From the NCBI RefSeq assembly GCF_002746455.1, contig NZ_NWUW01000004.1, forward strand, positions 124,001-188,000: DNA of 64,000 nt. The letters are read 5' to 3'. The stretch comes from Bacillus fungorum. Lineage in GTDB: Bacteria; Bacillota; Bacilli; Bacillales; Bacillaceae_G. The position numbers were made by a program, and so were the translations under genes. Below are positions 8,584-17,088 of the stretch, piece after piece; position 1 is the first letter of the stretch; the number at the start of each line of letters is the position of its first letter. The notes below the pieces were generated by a model. That model searched no databases, was not told where the DNA came from, and worked only from the letters and a program-made list of their open reading frames with translations.

Positions 8584-9429
8584 TTGCTTTTCATTGGAGT
8601 AACAGGATGGGGAGATCATGATTCTTTATATATAGATCCCTATGAAAATAGAAATAAATTACGAACATATAGTGAGCATTTTCCTATTGTAGAAGTGGAT
8701 AGTTCATTTTATGCGATGCAACCTGTACGAAACTATACAAAATGGGCAATGGAGACACCGAAAGATTTTTCTTTTGTCGTAAAAGCATATCAAGGGATGA
8801 CGGGACATATGAAAGGTGAAATTCCTTTTTCTACGTTCGATGAGATGTTTGATGTGTATAAACAATCTATTCTTCCTTTAATAGAAGCTGATAAATTAAA
8901 AACGATTTTATTTCAATATCCACCATGGTTTGATTGTAAAAAGAAAAATGTAGATTTTCTTCGATATACGAAAGAAAAGATGGAAGGTTTACCGTGTGCC
9001 ATAGAATTTCGAAATCAAACATGGTTTGATCCAGAAATGAGAGATAAGACGTTACAGTTTTTGGAACAGGAGAAATGGATTCATACAATTTGTGATGAGC
9101 CACAGGCGGGGATAGGTTCGGTACCGCTCGTTTTAGAAGTAACGAATTCAGAGATGGTGTTAATACGTTTTCATGGTCGAAATGTCCATGGCTGGCTTGA
9201 TAAAGGGGAAAATTGGAGAGCGGTTCGCTGCTTATATCGCTACAACAATAAAGAATTAGAAGAATGGGTAGAAAGACTAGAGAAATTAAAAAAGAAGACA
9301 AAAGACATATATGTACTATTTAACAATAATTCGGGCGGAGATGCAGCAGATAATGCGAAACAGCTTATGAAAATGATGAATATTACATATGGTGAGCCGA
9401 AGCCTGAGCAATTAAATTTGTTTGAATGA
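8584..9429 (+). CDS. DUF72 family protein
   Basis: A 281-residue protein starting at the TTG at 8584, 7 nt after GGGAGGG. The family signature is clear: IGVTGWGDHD at the N-terminus, VEVDSSFYAMQPVRNYTKWA, PKDFSFVVKA, LFQYPPWF, AIEFRNQTWF and a C-terminal VLFNNNSGGDAADNAKQLM. DUF72 proteins fold as a TIM barrel, and related YecE/YunF proteins lack a settled reaction. An upstream in-frame ATG at 8527 would add 19 non-conserved residues without a ribosome site. It is divergent from the PAS kinase, and its transcript ends in the hairpin at 9440-9480. Confidence 0.88.
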   Translation: MLFIGVTGWGDHDSLYIDPYENRNKLRTYSEHFPIVEVDSSFYAMQPVRNYTKWAMETPKDFSFVVKAYQGMTGHMKGEIPFSTFDEMFDVYKQSILPLIEADKLKTILFQYPPWFDCKKKNVDFLRYTKEKMEGLPCAIEFRNQTWFDPEMRDKTLQFLEQEKWIHTICDEPQAGIGSVPLVLEVTNSEMVLIRFHGRNVHGWLDKGENWRAVRCLYRYNNKELEEWVERLEKLKKKTKDIYVLFNNNSGGDAADNAKQLMKMMNITYGEPKPEQLNLFE

Positions 9430-9432
9430 TAA

Positions 9433-9544
9433 TAAACAAGAAAGGCACTGTACAAACAGGGGGAATGTACAGTGCCTTTCTATATGAAAAAGAGGGGTAA
9501 CAATGTTACTGAGCGTTTGGTTGATTCATCAATTGTTGGCTTCG
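9433..9544 (-). ncRNA. Candidate Fur-controlled C-rich small RNA (FsrA-like)
   Basis: A reverse-strand promoter at 9551-9579 overlaps a Fur box and should start transcription near 9544. The next reverse-strand signal is the 14-bp stem terminator at 9440-9480 with a T-rich tail, giving an RNA of about 110 nt. No reverse-strand frame with a ribosome site lies within it. The predicted RNA has a small stem (GTAAC-ATT-GTTAC), then an unpaired-looking TACCCCTCTTTTTC stretch, and a CCCCC block in the terminator loop. Such C-rich loops pair with Shine-Dalgarno sites in the B. subtilis Fur-regulated sRNA FsrA. Orthology to FsrA is inferred from architecture only. Confidence 0.55.
9440..9480. terminator. 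Bidirectional terminator of the DUF72 gene and the candidate sRNA
   Basis: GAAAGGCACTGTAC (9440-9453) pairs exactly with GTACAGTGCCTTTC (9467-9480); the 13-nt loop is AAACAGGGGGAAT on the forward strand, so it is C-rich on the reverse strand. Confidence 0.9.
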
Positions 9545-9550
9545 TAATAA

Positions 9551-9579
9551 ATGATAATGGTTATCATTATCATTGTCAA
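9551..9579 (-). promoter_or_regulatory. Sigma-A promoter overlapped by a Fur box
   Basis: Reverse strand: -35 TTGACA (9579-9574), 17-nt spacer, -10 TATCAT (9556-9551). The spacer and -10 contain GATAATGGTTATCATTATC (9553-9571), two mismatches from the 19-bp Fur consensus; its 7-1-7 core is TGATAAT-G-GTTATCA with one mismatch. Bound Fur would cover the -10, so repression under iron-replete conditions is expected. Confidence 0.8.
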
Positions 9580-9711
9580 TGGTTTTCCGAAAAATAAATA
9601 AAAAACTTTTTATGAGATATTAACGGAAGAGAGATTCCTATTAAAAAGCTTGGCTGAAGCAAAGAAGTTTTTCGAGGGAGATTTCTAGTAAACCCCTGAT
9701 AAAGTATAAAA

Positions 9712-9738
9712 AAAGAACAGCAATTAATGCTGTTCTTT
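9712..9738 (-). terminator. Terminator overlapping the end of the 64-aa gene
   Basis: AAAGAACAGCA (9712-9722) pairs with TGCTGTTCTTT (9728-9738); A-run on the left gives the reverse-strand T-tract. It includes the stop codon of the gene. Confidence 0.85.
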
Positions 9739-9918
9739 TCCAGTGACGAATTGTTGTAAATCAAAAGGAGTTATCGCTTGGATAAATTCTTTTGAGATAA
9801 GCGTTTGAACAAGAGTACTCTCAGAAATGGAAGCACCTGTTTTCTTTTCATAAGCTTGTTTTAATAAATCAAGTTTTTCAGCCGTTTCTTTCGGTAATTC
9901 AATTGTTAATGTGTTCAT
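9724..9918 (-). CDS. Ribbon-helix-helix-like small protein (64 aa)
   Basis: The sequence begins MNTLTIELPKETAEKLDLLK and continues with YEKKTGASISESTLVQTLI, which is the beta-strand, helix, turn, helix pattern of small CopG/Arc-type DNA-binding proteins, although I cannot assign it to a named family. AAGGGGGAG lies just upstream of the ATG at 9918. No toxin gene follows, so a toxin-antitoxin pair is not supported. It is a single-gene unit ended by a hairpin that overlaps the stop codon. Confidence 0.65.
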   Translation of the reverse strand: MNTLTIELPKETAEKLDLLKQAYEKKTGASISESTLVQTLISKEFIQAITPFDLQQFVTGKEQH

Positions 9919-9987
9919 AATTTCTCCCCCTTACTATTAGAGTACCACTACAATATAGGAGAGACAAGAAAAGAGAATGTGAAACAT

Positions 9988-10023
9988 AAAAAAGGTTACC
10001 ATTTATAAATGGTAACCTTTTTT
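9988..10023. terminator. Bidirectional terminator downstream of the integrase-like gene
   Basis: GGTTACCATTTATAAATGGT (9994-10013) continues to AACC at 10017 as a perfect palindrome, with A-run and T-run flanks. Confidence 0.88.
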
Positions 10024-10037
10024 ATGTATAAGAGTTA

Positions 10038-10568
10038 TTAAGCAATACCGATATACTTTAAAGTTTTTGATGGAGTACTATGATCAAAGAAGTGTTGTAA
10101 AAATGCGATATCAACACCTGATTTGTATGCACAATATCCCCAAGTTTTTCGAAGTGTATGTGAGCTAATCCCTTCTAATCCAACTTCTTTTGCAGCTTTG
10201 TTTAAAATGTACCATGCATGTTGTCTCGTAATAGATTTTGTTCCTTTTTGAGACTTTAATAATGGTTCATTACGTTTCCAAGTTTTACGTTCTTTCATGT
10301 AGTCTTCGATCGCGTGCTGTAAGTCTTCATTAACAGCAAACCATTTATGTTTCTTTACTTTTTCATTGTAAAATAAAATGGAATGGCGAACATTTTCATT
10401 TTCATCGATTACATCACTAACTTTTAATTGTAAGATTTCACTTACTTTTAAGCCAGAATTTACAGCTAATACGAATAATAAGCCATCACGTTTCGAAGAT
10501 TGTAAAAGTATATTTTTGATAGTTTCTAATTGTTTTTCATTTTGAATAGGTTGTCCTGCTTGTTTCAT
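10038..10568 (-). CDS. Small tyrosine-recombinase-like protein (integrase catalytic domain only)
   Basis: A 176-residue protein made almost entirely of the C-terminal catalytic domain of tyrosine recombinases. HTLRKTWGY supplies H137 and R140, DHS supplies H163, and KYIGI supplies Y172, the nucleophile position. The first catalytic arginine, normally in a GLR-x-SEL motif, is lysine here (SGLKVSEIL, K41). There is no N-terminal core-binding domain. The ATG at 10568 is 10 nt from AGAGGAG. No phage genes or attachment repeats surround it, so it is a stand-alone chromosomal gene; whether it recombines DNA is open. Confidence 0.8.
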   Translation of the reverse strand: MKQAGQPIQNEKQLETIKNILLQSSKRDGLLFVLAVNSGLKVSEILQLKVSDVIDENENVRHSILFYNEKVKKHKWFAVNEDLQHAIEDYMKERKTWKRNEPLLKSQKGTKSITRQHAWYILNKAAKEVGLEGISSHTLRKTWGYCAYKSGVDIAFLQHFFDHSTPSKTLKYIGIA

Positions 10569-10675
10569 TTCACGCACTCTCCTCTTTTATGTGTGTAAAG
10601 GAAAGGATTAACTTGTTTCTTACTATAAAGGGAGAGTGTGAATTTCATGTGAACTCCTAGTGAAATTAAGACAAA

Positions 10676-12487
10676 TTATTTGACTTCTTTTACTTTTTGT
10701 AAATTAAAGTAGAATACAACACTATTAGTCGTATTATATACACCGTACTCCGCCTTGTGGAGGTCTAAAATGTTTTTTACAATAGATAATCCGAGACCAG
10801 TACCACCAGTATGACGGCTACGAGATGCATCTAAACGGTAGAAACGATCCCAAATTTTTTCAAGACTTTCTTCTGGGATAGGGTTTCCTGTGTTTTCGAT
10901 TTCGACTTTTACTGTATCTTCCATTACTATAACAGAGACTTGTATTTTTTCTCCATCTGGCGTATAGCGAATTGCATTGCTAAGTAAGTTCACAACCACT
11001 TGCTCAATACGACTACGATTGGCTTTAACAAATATAGAAGAGTCTACATCTATGTTCACTTGTAAATGCTTTTCTTCCATGCTAAATAGTAGCTTTGTAT
11101 AGACTTGTTGAATTAATTCCCCGATTGAGAATGACGTCATATCTAGTTTGTACGTACCGGATTCTAATTTTGCTAATTCCAACATTTCAACAATAAGTCT
11201 GTTCATGTTTTCTGTTTCTTCTAAAATAACATCGGTGTAATACGTCGTATCTTTACTAACGCCATCTTTAATTCCTTCTGCGAAACTTCTAATGACACTA
11301 AGTGGTGTTTTTAATTCGTGCGATACACCAGAAATAAATTCTTTTCGCGTTTTCTCTAATTGACGTTCACGTTCAATATCTTGTTGTAATTTTGTATTGG
11401 CAACATTTAATCGATCGATTCGGTCTTTTAAGTTTACAGATAACGTATTAATACTACCGGAAAGCCCGCCAATTTCATCGTCTGCTGTGACAGGTAATTT
11501 CTCGCTAAAATCAAAATTGGCCATTTTCTTTGTAACGCGATTAATTTTAATTAATGGTTTTACAATGATTTTTGAGTAGTAGAAGGATAACAAAATAATG
11601 ACGAGAAATACGATGATTAAGGCATAGACATAATAATCTTTCAAAACGAGCATCGCTTCATTAACAGGCTGCAAGGATGCTATCGCAAAAGCATATTCTG
11701 TAATCTCTCCATTTTCCATAATAGGTTTTACAAAGATACTATTCTTTATATTCTCCCCGCTATCTATTATATAAGTGTTTAATTGCTGGGAGTTAGCAGT
11801 GCCATTTCTAATAAGCTCTGCAAAATATTGAACGGCTTGTAATGTTTCGATATCATTTGCAAGACGAACCTCGGCTTTCGATGGAAGCTGTAACTTAGAT
11901 ATAGTACCAGTAAACTCAATTTGAGTAACAGGTTTGTATCGGTTTGTAAGTCTATTTTTAGAAGGATTACCATTAATAGATGAAAAATCTGAATTGGTAT
12001 ATTCGTTTTGCCATCGATTATAATTTGTTGTCAATTTTATTGGTGTTATTGTTTTGTTTTGTAGCAAACCGACGACATTTATCACATCGTCTTTTTTCAA
12101 TCCTAAGTTTTCGAATTTCTTATATTCTTCGGGTGTTAAAAGATTATTGAGCGGAATGGAATATGTTTCATTATTTTTAGGATTAAATACATCAATGTAG
12201 TAATTGTTGTCGCTTTTAATAATGCCATTCGTATTTAAAAATTGCATGTCAGCATTTGTTTTATCATGAAATTCTTGTTTTAGTTTTCGAATTTCTTCAT
12301 AACTTTTCCCACTTTGTTCGTACGTATCTACGAACTTCTCAAAGGCAGTTTGAACTGTTTTTACTTTTTTATTAATATAAAATTTCTCTAAAAATAGAGA
12401 TTGTCCTAGGAAAAAGAGGAGGAATATGATTGTAAATAATGTTGATGTTAATAAAAATAGTTTAAAGACGATACTTCTGTTTTTCAC
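10676..12487 (-). CDS. Transmembrane sensor histidine kinase with HAMP domain (orphan)
   Basis: A 603-residue kinase: membrane segment at about 9-30, an extracytoplasmic sensor region of about 250 residues, a second membrane segment at about 285-305 (YYVYALIIVFLVIILLSFYY), a HAMP linker, HisKA with FISGVSHELKTPLSVI, then NLLSNAIRYT (N box), a degenerate G1 (EIENTGNPIPEE, where N replaces the usual D) and GGTGLGLSIV (G2). The GTG start at 12487 follows GAGGTG. No response regulator is next to it: downstream is the integrase-like gene and upstream, after a terminator, deoD. The partner regulator must be elsewhere. Confidence 0.88.
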   Translation of the reverse strand: MKNRSIVFKLFLLTSTLFTIIFLLFFLGQSLFLEKFYINKKVKTVQTAFEKFVDTYEQSGKSYEEIRKLKQEFHDKTNADMQFLNTNGIIKSDNNYYIDVFNPKNNETYSIPLNNLLTPEEYKKFENLGLKKDDVINVVGLLQNKTITPIKLTTNYNRWQNEYTNSDFSSINGNPSKNRLTNRYKPVTQIEFTGTISKLQLPSKAEVRLANDIETLQAVQYFAELIRNGTANSQQLNTYIIDSGENIKNSIFVKPIMENGEITEYAFAIASLQPVNEAMLVLKDYYVYALIIVFLVIILLSFYYSKIIVKPLIKINRVTKKMANFDFSEKLPVTADDEIGGLSGSINTLSVNLKDRIDRLNVANTKLQQDIERERQLEKTRKEFISGVSHELKTPLSVIRSFAEGIKDGVSKDTTYYTDVILEETENMNRLIVEMLELAKLESGTYKLDMTSFSIGELIQQVYTKLLFSMEEKHLQVNIDVDSSIFVKANRSRIEQVVVNLLSNAIRYTPDGEKIQVSVIVMEDTVKVEIENTGNPIPEESLEKIWDRFYRLDASRSRHTGGTGLGLSIVKNILDLHKAEYGVYNTTNSVVFYFNLQKVKEVK

Positions 12488-12605
12488 TGCGTCACCTCTT
12501 GTGAGAAATACTGTAAATGATTACTTTATTATAACAAATGGTACAAAAAAGTAGAGGAGAAAATCTGTCTCTTCCGAAAGTAGTTTTTAATAAAAAGTCA
12601 CATAA

Positions 12606-12637
12606 AAAGAACTCGACAGACGTATGACGAGTTCTTT
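12606..12637 (-). terminator. Intrinsic terminator of deoD
   Basis: AAAGAACTCG (12606-12615) pairs with CGAGTTCTTT (12628-12637), with A-rich sequence to its left giving the reverse-strand T-tract. Confidence 0.85.
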
Positions 12638-12643
12638 AATGTA

Positions 12644-13351
12644 TTATTGTTGAATTGCTGCATCTAAAGCGATTTCAATCATTTCGTTAAATGTAGTTTG
12701 ACGCTCTTCAGATGTTGTTTCTTCACCAGTGAAGATGTGATCGCTTACTGTTAATACAGATAACGCATTTACACCGTATTTCGCTGCTAAAGTGTAAAGA
12801 GCAGTTGTTTCCATTTCTACTGCTAGTACACCGTAATCACCAAGTTTTTTAACCATGTCCATGCTTTCGCGGTAAAATACATCAGCTGTTAAAACATTAC
12901 CAACACGAACATGTAAGCCTTTTTCAGTTCCAGCATCGTAAGCTTTCTTTAAAAGGTCAAAGTTTGCAGCTGGTGCAAAATCGAAACCTGGGAATGTTAA
13001 ACGGTTCATATTAGAATCTGTACAAGCTGTCATTGCAATAATCACGTCACGTACTTTTACGTCTTTTTGAATGGCACCGCAAGTTCCAACGCGAATTAAA
13101 TTTTTAACTCCGTAGCTTTGAATTAATTCGTTTACATAAATAGAAATAGAAGGAACACCCATACCTGTACCTTGAACAGATACACGTTTTCCTTTATAAG
13201 TTCCAGTGAAACCTAACATGCCACGCACGTTATTATAGCAAGTAACGTCCTCTAGAAATGTTTCCGCAATATATTTTGCACGTAATGGATCACCAGGTAA
13301 TAGAATAGATTCAGCGATTTCGCCTTGTTTTGCTTCAATATGTACACTCAT
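12644..13351 (-). CDS. deoD: Purine nucleoside phosphorylase DeoD-type
   Basis: A 235-residue enzyme that splits purine (deoxy)nucleosides with phosphate to free base and sugar 1-phosphate in salvage. Full-length for the hexameric DeoD family, with [18 protein letters not shown] at the N-terminus, the phosphate and nucleoside site [21 protein letters not shown], the [12 protein letters not shown] ribose-binding motif and the SVLTVSDH motif with the catalytic Asp. AAGGAGGA precedes the ATG at 13351. An inverted repeat just upstream (13373-13388) may be a control site. Confidence 0.95.
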
Positions 13352-13372
13352 GAAAAGTCCTCCTTATAGTGT

Positions 13373-13388
13373 ATTGATAGAAATCAAT
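13373..13388 (-). promoter_or_regulatory. Inverted repeat between the deoD -10 box and ribosome site
   Basis: ATTGAT-AGAA-ATCAAT lies just downstream of a reverse-strand TATAAT (13403-13398), where a repressor would block transcription. No known operator consensus is matched. Confidence 0.3.
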
Positions 13389-13541
13389 ATCATTTGCATT
13401 ATACACTACGAATCCTTTCAATTAAAATCTTTTTATTATTTGTAATATGTGCAAAACAGAAGGATTTCATAAATTACAATCTAGAATATATATGTAAGAA
13501 GTTTTGTATAAACAGAGACAATAAAAATGGTAGGTGATATT

Positions 13542-14315
13542 TTGAAAAATCTTGTCATTGGACTCGTTGCTTTGCTATTTATTGTAGTAGGCGGATTTTA
13601 CATAAAAAAGTATCAAGAAACCACAGAGACTGTAGGTGATATTCAGGAAGTAAATTGGGATGTGTCATACGGAAAAGGAAATGAGAAAGTAGATATTTCG
13701 TTTCAATTACTAAATAATAAAAATAACGAAGTTCGTGGTGTGAATGATCAAATTCGCGCAGTTCTTGTAGACGGACAATTAAAGCATGTACAACAAATGA
13801 AACCTACATTTGCAGGGAATGGATCATATAAAGTATCTTCCAAAATAGCGAAAGATGAAAGATATACAATATTTTTATATGAAGACAAAAATAAGTCGGT
13901 GAAATCATTAGCGAAGAAAGATTTTGGGAGAGAAGTAGAGGAGAAAAATAAGAAAAAAGTAAAATTCCCAATCGATAGTGTACTTACAAAAAAAATAGGG
14001 GAGTATGAAGTTTCTCTTTTATTCGGTGCATTGCATCCGGATGAACCAGTGACCTTAACATTTCAATTCCAATCGAAAAAGGGTGAAAAATTGAAATTAC
14101 ATTCAGAGAGAGGTGAAGTTGAGGCGCTCTATATCGTAGACGAAACGAGAGAAAACTTTTTATATGCAATACCTGTTGATACAGATGAGCAATTACAATA
14201 TCGCATTACATTTCCTGCCGAAGGAACGTATAAAATATGGGGAGATTTCTATATAAATGGTAAGAAATATGAAAAAGAATTTATTGTACAAGTTCAAAAA
14301 AGAAAAAACAGCTAA
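13542..14315 (+). CDS. Membrane-anchored hypothetical protein (257 aa)
   Basis: Not recognised. The start is TTG at 13542, preceded by AGGTGAT; an in-frame ATG five codons upstream has no ribosome site. Residues 3-22 form one hydrophobic anchor (LVIGLVALLFIVVGGFYI), without a lipobox. The remainder is extracytoplasmic and appears to hold two beta-sandwich-like units (about 35-115 and 140-255), the second ending in GTYKIWGDFYINGKKYEKEF, a pattern seen in FixH/YtkA-like domains. It converges on mprF with a 4-nt gap and a shared palindromic terminator. Confidence 0.7.
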   Translation: MKNLVIGLVALLFIVVGGFYIKKYQETTETVGDIQEVNWDVSYGKGNEKVDISFQLLNNKNNEVRGVNDQIRAVLVDGQLKHVQQMKPTFAGNGSYKVSSKIAKDERYTIFLYEDKNKSVKSLAKKDFGREVEEKNKKKVKFPIDSVLTKKIGEYEVSLLFGALHPDEPVTLTFQFQSKKGEKLKLHSERGEVEALYIVDETRENFLYAIPVDTDEQLQYRITFPAEGTYKIWGDFYINGKKYEKEFIVQVQKRKNS

Positions 14316-14329
14316 ATATTTAGCTGTTT
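14307..14329. terminator. Convergent terminator overlapping both stop codons
   Basis: AAACAGCTAAA (14307-14317) and TTTAGCTGTTT (14319-14329) form a near-palindrome with A/T flanks, serving the hypothetical gene and mprF. Confidence 0.8.
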
Positions 14330-16902
14330 CTTCTCTTTCCTATTAATTTTGTTACAGAGAGCATTGTAATTGGTAAAGAATGATTCTTTCTAAATGCTAA
14401 ATATTTACCGCTCCATGCTGGTTTATATTTTTCTTTAAAATGTCGTAACCCGCTGAAACTATATGTATAACGAACATTATTAAAGATGGCAGCAGCAACT
14501 CGTTCAGACCAGAAAGACTGTGTCGATAAACCTACATTTGAAAGTGGTGCCATACCAATATTAAAGGAATGGTATTCATTTTCCTTTGCCCACTGGAATA
14601 GATGAATGAAAATTGCATCCATAATGCCGCTAGGCGCATCTGGATAATAGCGCATTAAATCAACCGATAATGATCCGTCTTGGTATACGGGCATAAAGGT
14701 TGTAAATGCGACGATTTTTCCATCTGCATCAGATAATGTAGCGATAGGTGCTCGGCTAATATATTCACGATCAAAGTATCCGAGTGAAAAACTTTTCTCT
14801 TTTTTTCCGCCGAGCCACGCATCTGAAACTTTTCTTAACTCTTCAAATAACTCGTTTGAGAACGGTGGCTGGTGAATAGAGAATGTATAGCCTTCTCGTT
14901 CAAAACGGTTGAAAGTCGCTCGCATACCGGCCCGTTTTTTCCCCGTTATTGTAAATGTATTCAAATCAACGACAGCTTCTTCACCAAGCTTAAAGAAGTT
15001 ATAACCGAAATCATGATATAAACTCATCCATTTACTTTCGATTTGGTAGAATACACAAATGTATCCAAATCGATCAGCCTCAGCTAAAAACTCTTGTAAC
15101 ACAGTACGGTAGGAGGAAGGGTCACCAATTGGATCACCTAGTACAACAAGACGTTTTCCAGTTATAGAGAAGAGAAGGAGCGCTTTCCCATCACTACTGA
15201 AGAAGAATTGTTTATCACCTAAAAATCCTAAATGACTAAGTACATTTCCATCATGTTCCTCTAAAAAGTTTTGCAATCTTTTATCATTAGCTGGTTGCCC
15301 GGGAAATTCGTTTCGATAACGATTGGCAATGAGTGAGCCAATCAGTAAAAAAGTAGGAACGAAAAAGGCAGCTGCTAATGCACTTCGTTTCACTTGCGTA
15401 ATATTACGAACGACAAAATCAGGTTTAAAAGCTTCTTTTGCACCTGCAAATAAAATACCTAAGTTTTTATATAAATATAAAGTTACAAGTAAGAATATAA
15501 AAACTTTTACCATATCAGAAAGTGAGACTTCCATTTTCTCGCGTACAAATCTTTTGCGAAGCATATATAATACAGCGAGTACGATTAATAAAATAAACGT
15601 TTCTTCAATATCAATTCCTTTTAGCGTATTAAAGATGGCTGCTCCGATTAAAGAAATAATCGTCATATAGTAAGAACGCTTTGTTCCATAATATATCCCC
15701 CTTGAAAGGATTAGGAGGAGAATACCAAATGTTAGTGATAGGCTAAAAGAAAATTGAATAAGATGTTTTGGAGCTAGAATATGTAAGGCGTGTGCTCTGT
15801 TTATACTTGTCGGTAGAATGGTCGATAAAATAACCATTAGTCCAGCAAATACTGTTAAAGCAGCAGATGCCCATGAACCAAGCTTTCCGAGAAAGTCACG
15901 CTGTAAAGTCCATATAACACCAGTTGTTTCTAATGCAGGCGCGATAAAAGGTTTATCTTCAAACTTTTTAATGGCCACACCTGTCATTTCAAAAGCTGCA
16001 AAAATAAGACCAAGGCAGAAAGGTAAAATGTAATAGACGAGGCGATATAATAACATTGCAGGTAGTAATACGCCTGTATCAATGCCATATTGTCCGAGCC
16101 CAGTTAAAAAGACAAGATCAAATGAACCAAGTCCACCAGGCACAAGACTAACAACGCCAGCCAAAGCAGCAATTACATACACACCTAAAAACTTTTGAAA
16201 TTCGATATCGATGCCAAATAATATTAATATGACGTACATAACAATACCAGCAGATACCCACTCAACTAATGAAACTAATGAGTATAAAACAGTTGGGTTT
16301 TTCTCTTCTCCTTCTTCTTGTCCTTCGGTTTGCTTTGTTTTTCTATTTTTTAGTTTAGAAAAGCCAATATATATGGGAACGAAAAGAGCGAAAAAGATAA
16401 GAACAGGCCATAGCCACGGTTTTTCATGCAAAATAAAACTTGTGTCTAATATTCCGATTAGACCGAGGAATGAAAGAATTGCGAGTCCGTTAATAAAAGC
16501 AGTTGTCATCCAGGCGATACTTTTAATAAGCTTGCCATTTTCTTTTATGTATGGACGATAAAGCATTGTGCGTACACCCGCTCCAACGAGACCACCAAAT
16601 CCGATAAATCCATTTAACGTATTAGCAATCCATGAGATGCGGAAAATCTTTTGGACTGGTATATCAGCTTTTAAATAGCGAAGCATAACATAGTCATAAA
16701 AGAACATTGTTGATACGGCAAATGCGCCAAGTGTAATTGCTAAAAAGACTCCTCCGGTTGGAATGTTTTTAATTGTATTGATTGCTTCTAAAAAAGAAAT
16801 GCCTGCTAATTCTTTTTTTGCTTGAAAGAATACAATTGTTAATACAACAAATGGGAAGATAATTTTCCCGATTTGTAAGAAACGTTTCCATGAAAACGAC
16901 AT
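14320..16902 (-). CDS. mprF: Phosphatidylglycerol lysyltransferase/flippase MprF
   Basis: An 860-residue membrane protein that adds lysine from Lys-tRNA to phosphatidylglycerol and flips the product outward, lowering surface charge and resistance to cationic peptides. The N-terminal half is a polytopic flippase (about 14 hydrophobic segments, including LVPGGLGSFDLVFL). The C-terminal third is the cytoplasmic GNAT-fold synthase, with VLGDPIGDPSSY, the MRATFNRFEREGY region, FSLGYFDREYI and a final LRHFKEKYKPAWSGKYLA block. ATG at 16902 with AAGGAGAG 8 nt upstream; the frame extends 20 codons further without a ribosome site. Confidence 0.94.
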   Translation of the reverse strand: MSFSWKRFLQIGKIIFPFVVLTIVFFQAKKELAGISFLEAINTIKNIPTGGVFLAITLGAFAVSTMFFYDYVMLRYLKADIPVQKIFRISWIANTLNGFIGFGGLVGAGVRTMLYRPYIKENGKLIKSIAWMTTAFINGLAILSFLGLIGILDTSFILHEKPWLWPVLIFFALFVPIYIGFSKLKNRKTKQTEGQEEGEEKNPTVLYSLVSLVEWVSAGIVMYVILILFGIDIEFQKFLGVYVIAALAGVVSLVPGGLGSFDLVFLTGLGQYGIDTGVLLPAMLLYRLVYYILPFCLGLIFAAFEMTGVAIKKFEDKPFIAPALETTGVIWTLQRDFLGKLGSWASAALTVFAGLMVILSTILPTSINRAHALHILAPKHLIQFSFSLSLTFGILLLILSRGIYYGTKRSYYMTIISLIGAAIFNTLKGIDIEETFILLIVLAVLYMLRKRFVREKMEVSLSDMVKVFIFLLVTLYLYKNLGILFAGAKEAFKPDFVVRNITQVKRSALAAAFFVPTFLLIGSLIANRYRNEFPGQPANDKRLQNFLEEHDGNVLSHLGFLGDKQFFFSSDGKALLLFSITGKRLVVLGDPIGDPSSYRTVLQEFLAEADRFGYICVFYQIESKWMSLYHDFGYNFFKLGEEAVVDLNTFTITGKKRAGMRATFNRFEREGYTFSIHQPPFSNELFEELRKVSDAWLGGKKEKSFSLGYFDREYISRAPIATLSDADGKIVAFTTFMPVYQDGSLSVDLMRYYPDAPSGIMDAIFIHLFQWAKENEYHSFNIGMAPLSNVGLSTQSFWSERVAAAIFNNVRYTYSFSGLRHFKEKYKPAWSGKYLAFRKNHSLPITMLSVTKLIGKRRNS

Positions 16903-17088
16903 AAATACAACTCTCCTTGTATAAGAAAACTGAGACAATAATATTATTATGACAAACTTCAAGAAAAATAAAAAGGTAAATTCCTGTATAAGGAAGCTAT
17001 TTTTTATAAGAGGTATATTTAAAAGAGTATTTTGTTTGTCAGAAAATTAAGTTAAAATGAATTAAAAGAAGGAAGAGAGGGGAAGTAG

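Noticed and set aside
8867-9301. A 144-codon reverse-strand frame inside the DUF72 gene.
   Set aside because: It is antisense to a well-conserved protein, lacks a ribosome site, and its composition is that of a shadow frame.
9503-9547. A 14-codon forward frame (MLLSVWLIHQLLAS) behind AGAGGGG.
   Set aside because: The ribosome-like sequence is the complement of the C-rich part of the candidate sRNA, the frame is very short and there is no forward promoter between it and the DUF72 terminator.
9724-9918. Antitoxin half of a toxin-antitoxin pair.
   Set aside because: The RHH-like gene is monocistronic and followed at once by a terminator; no toxin-like partner is adjacent.
10038-10568. Integrase as a marker of a prophage or genomic island.
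   Set aside because: No other phage gene, tRNA target or flanking direct repeat is present, and base composition does not change.
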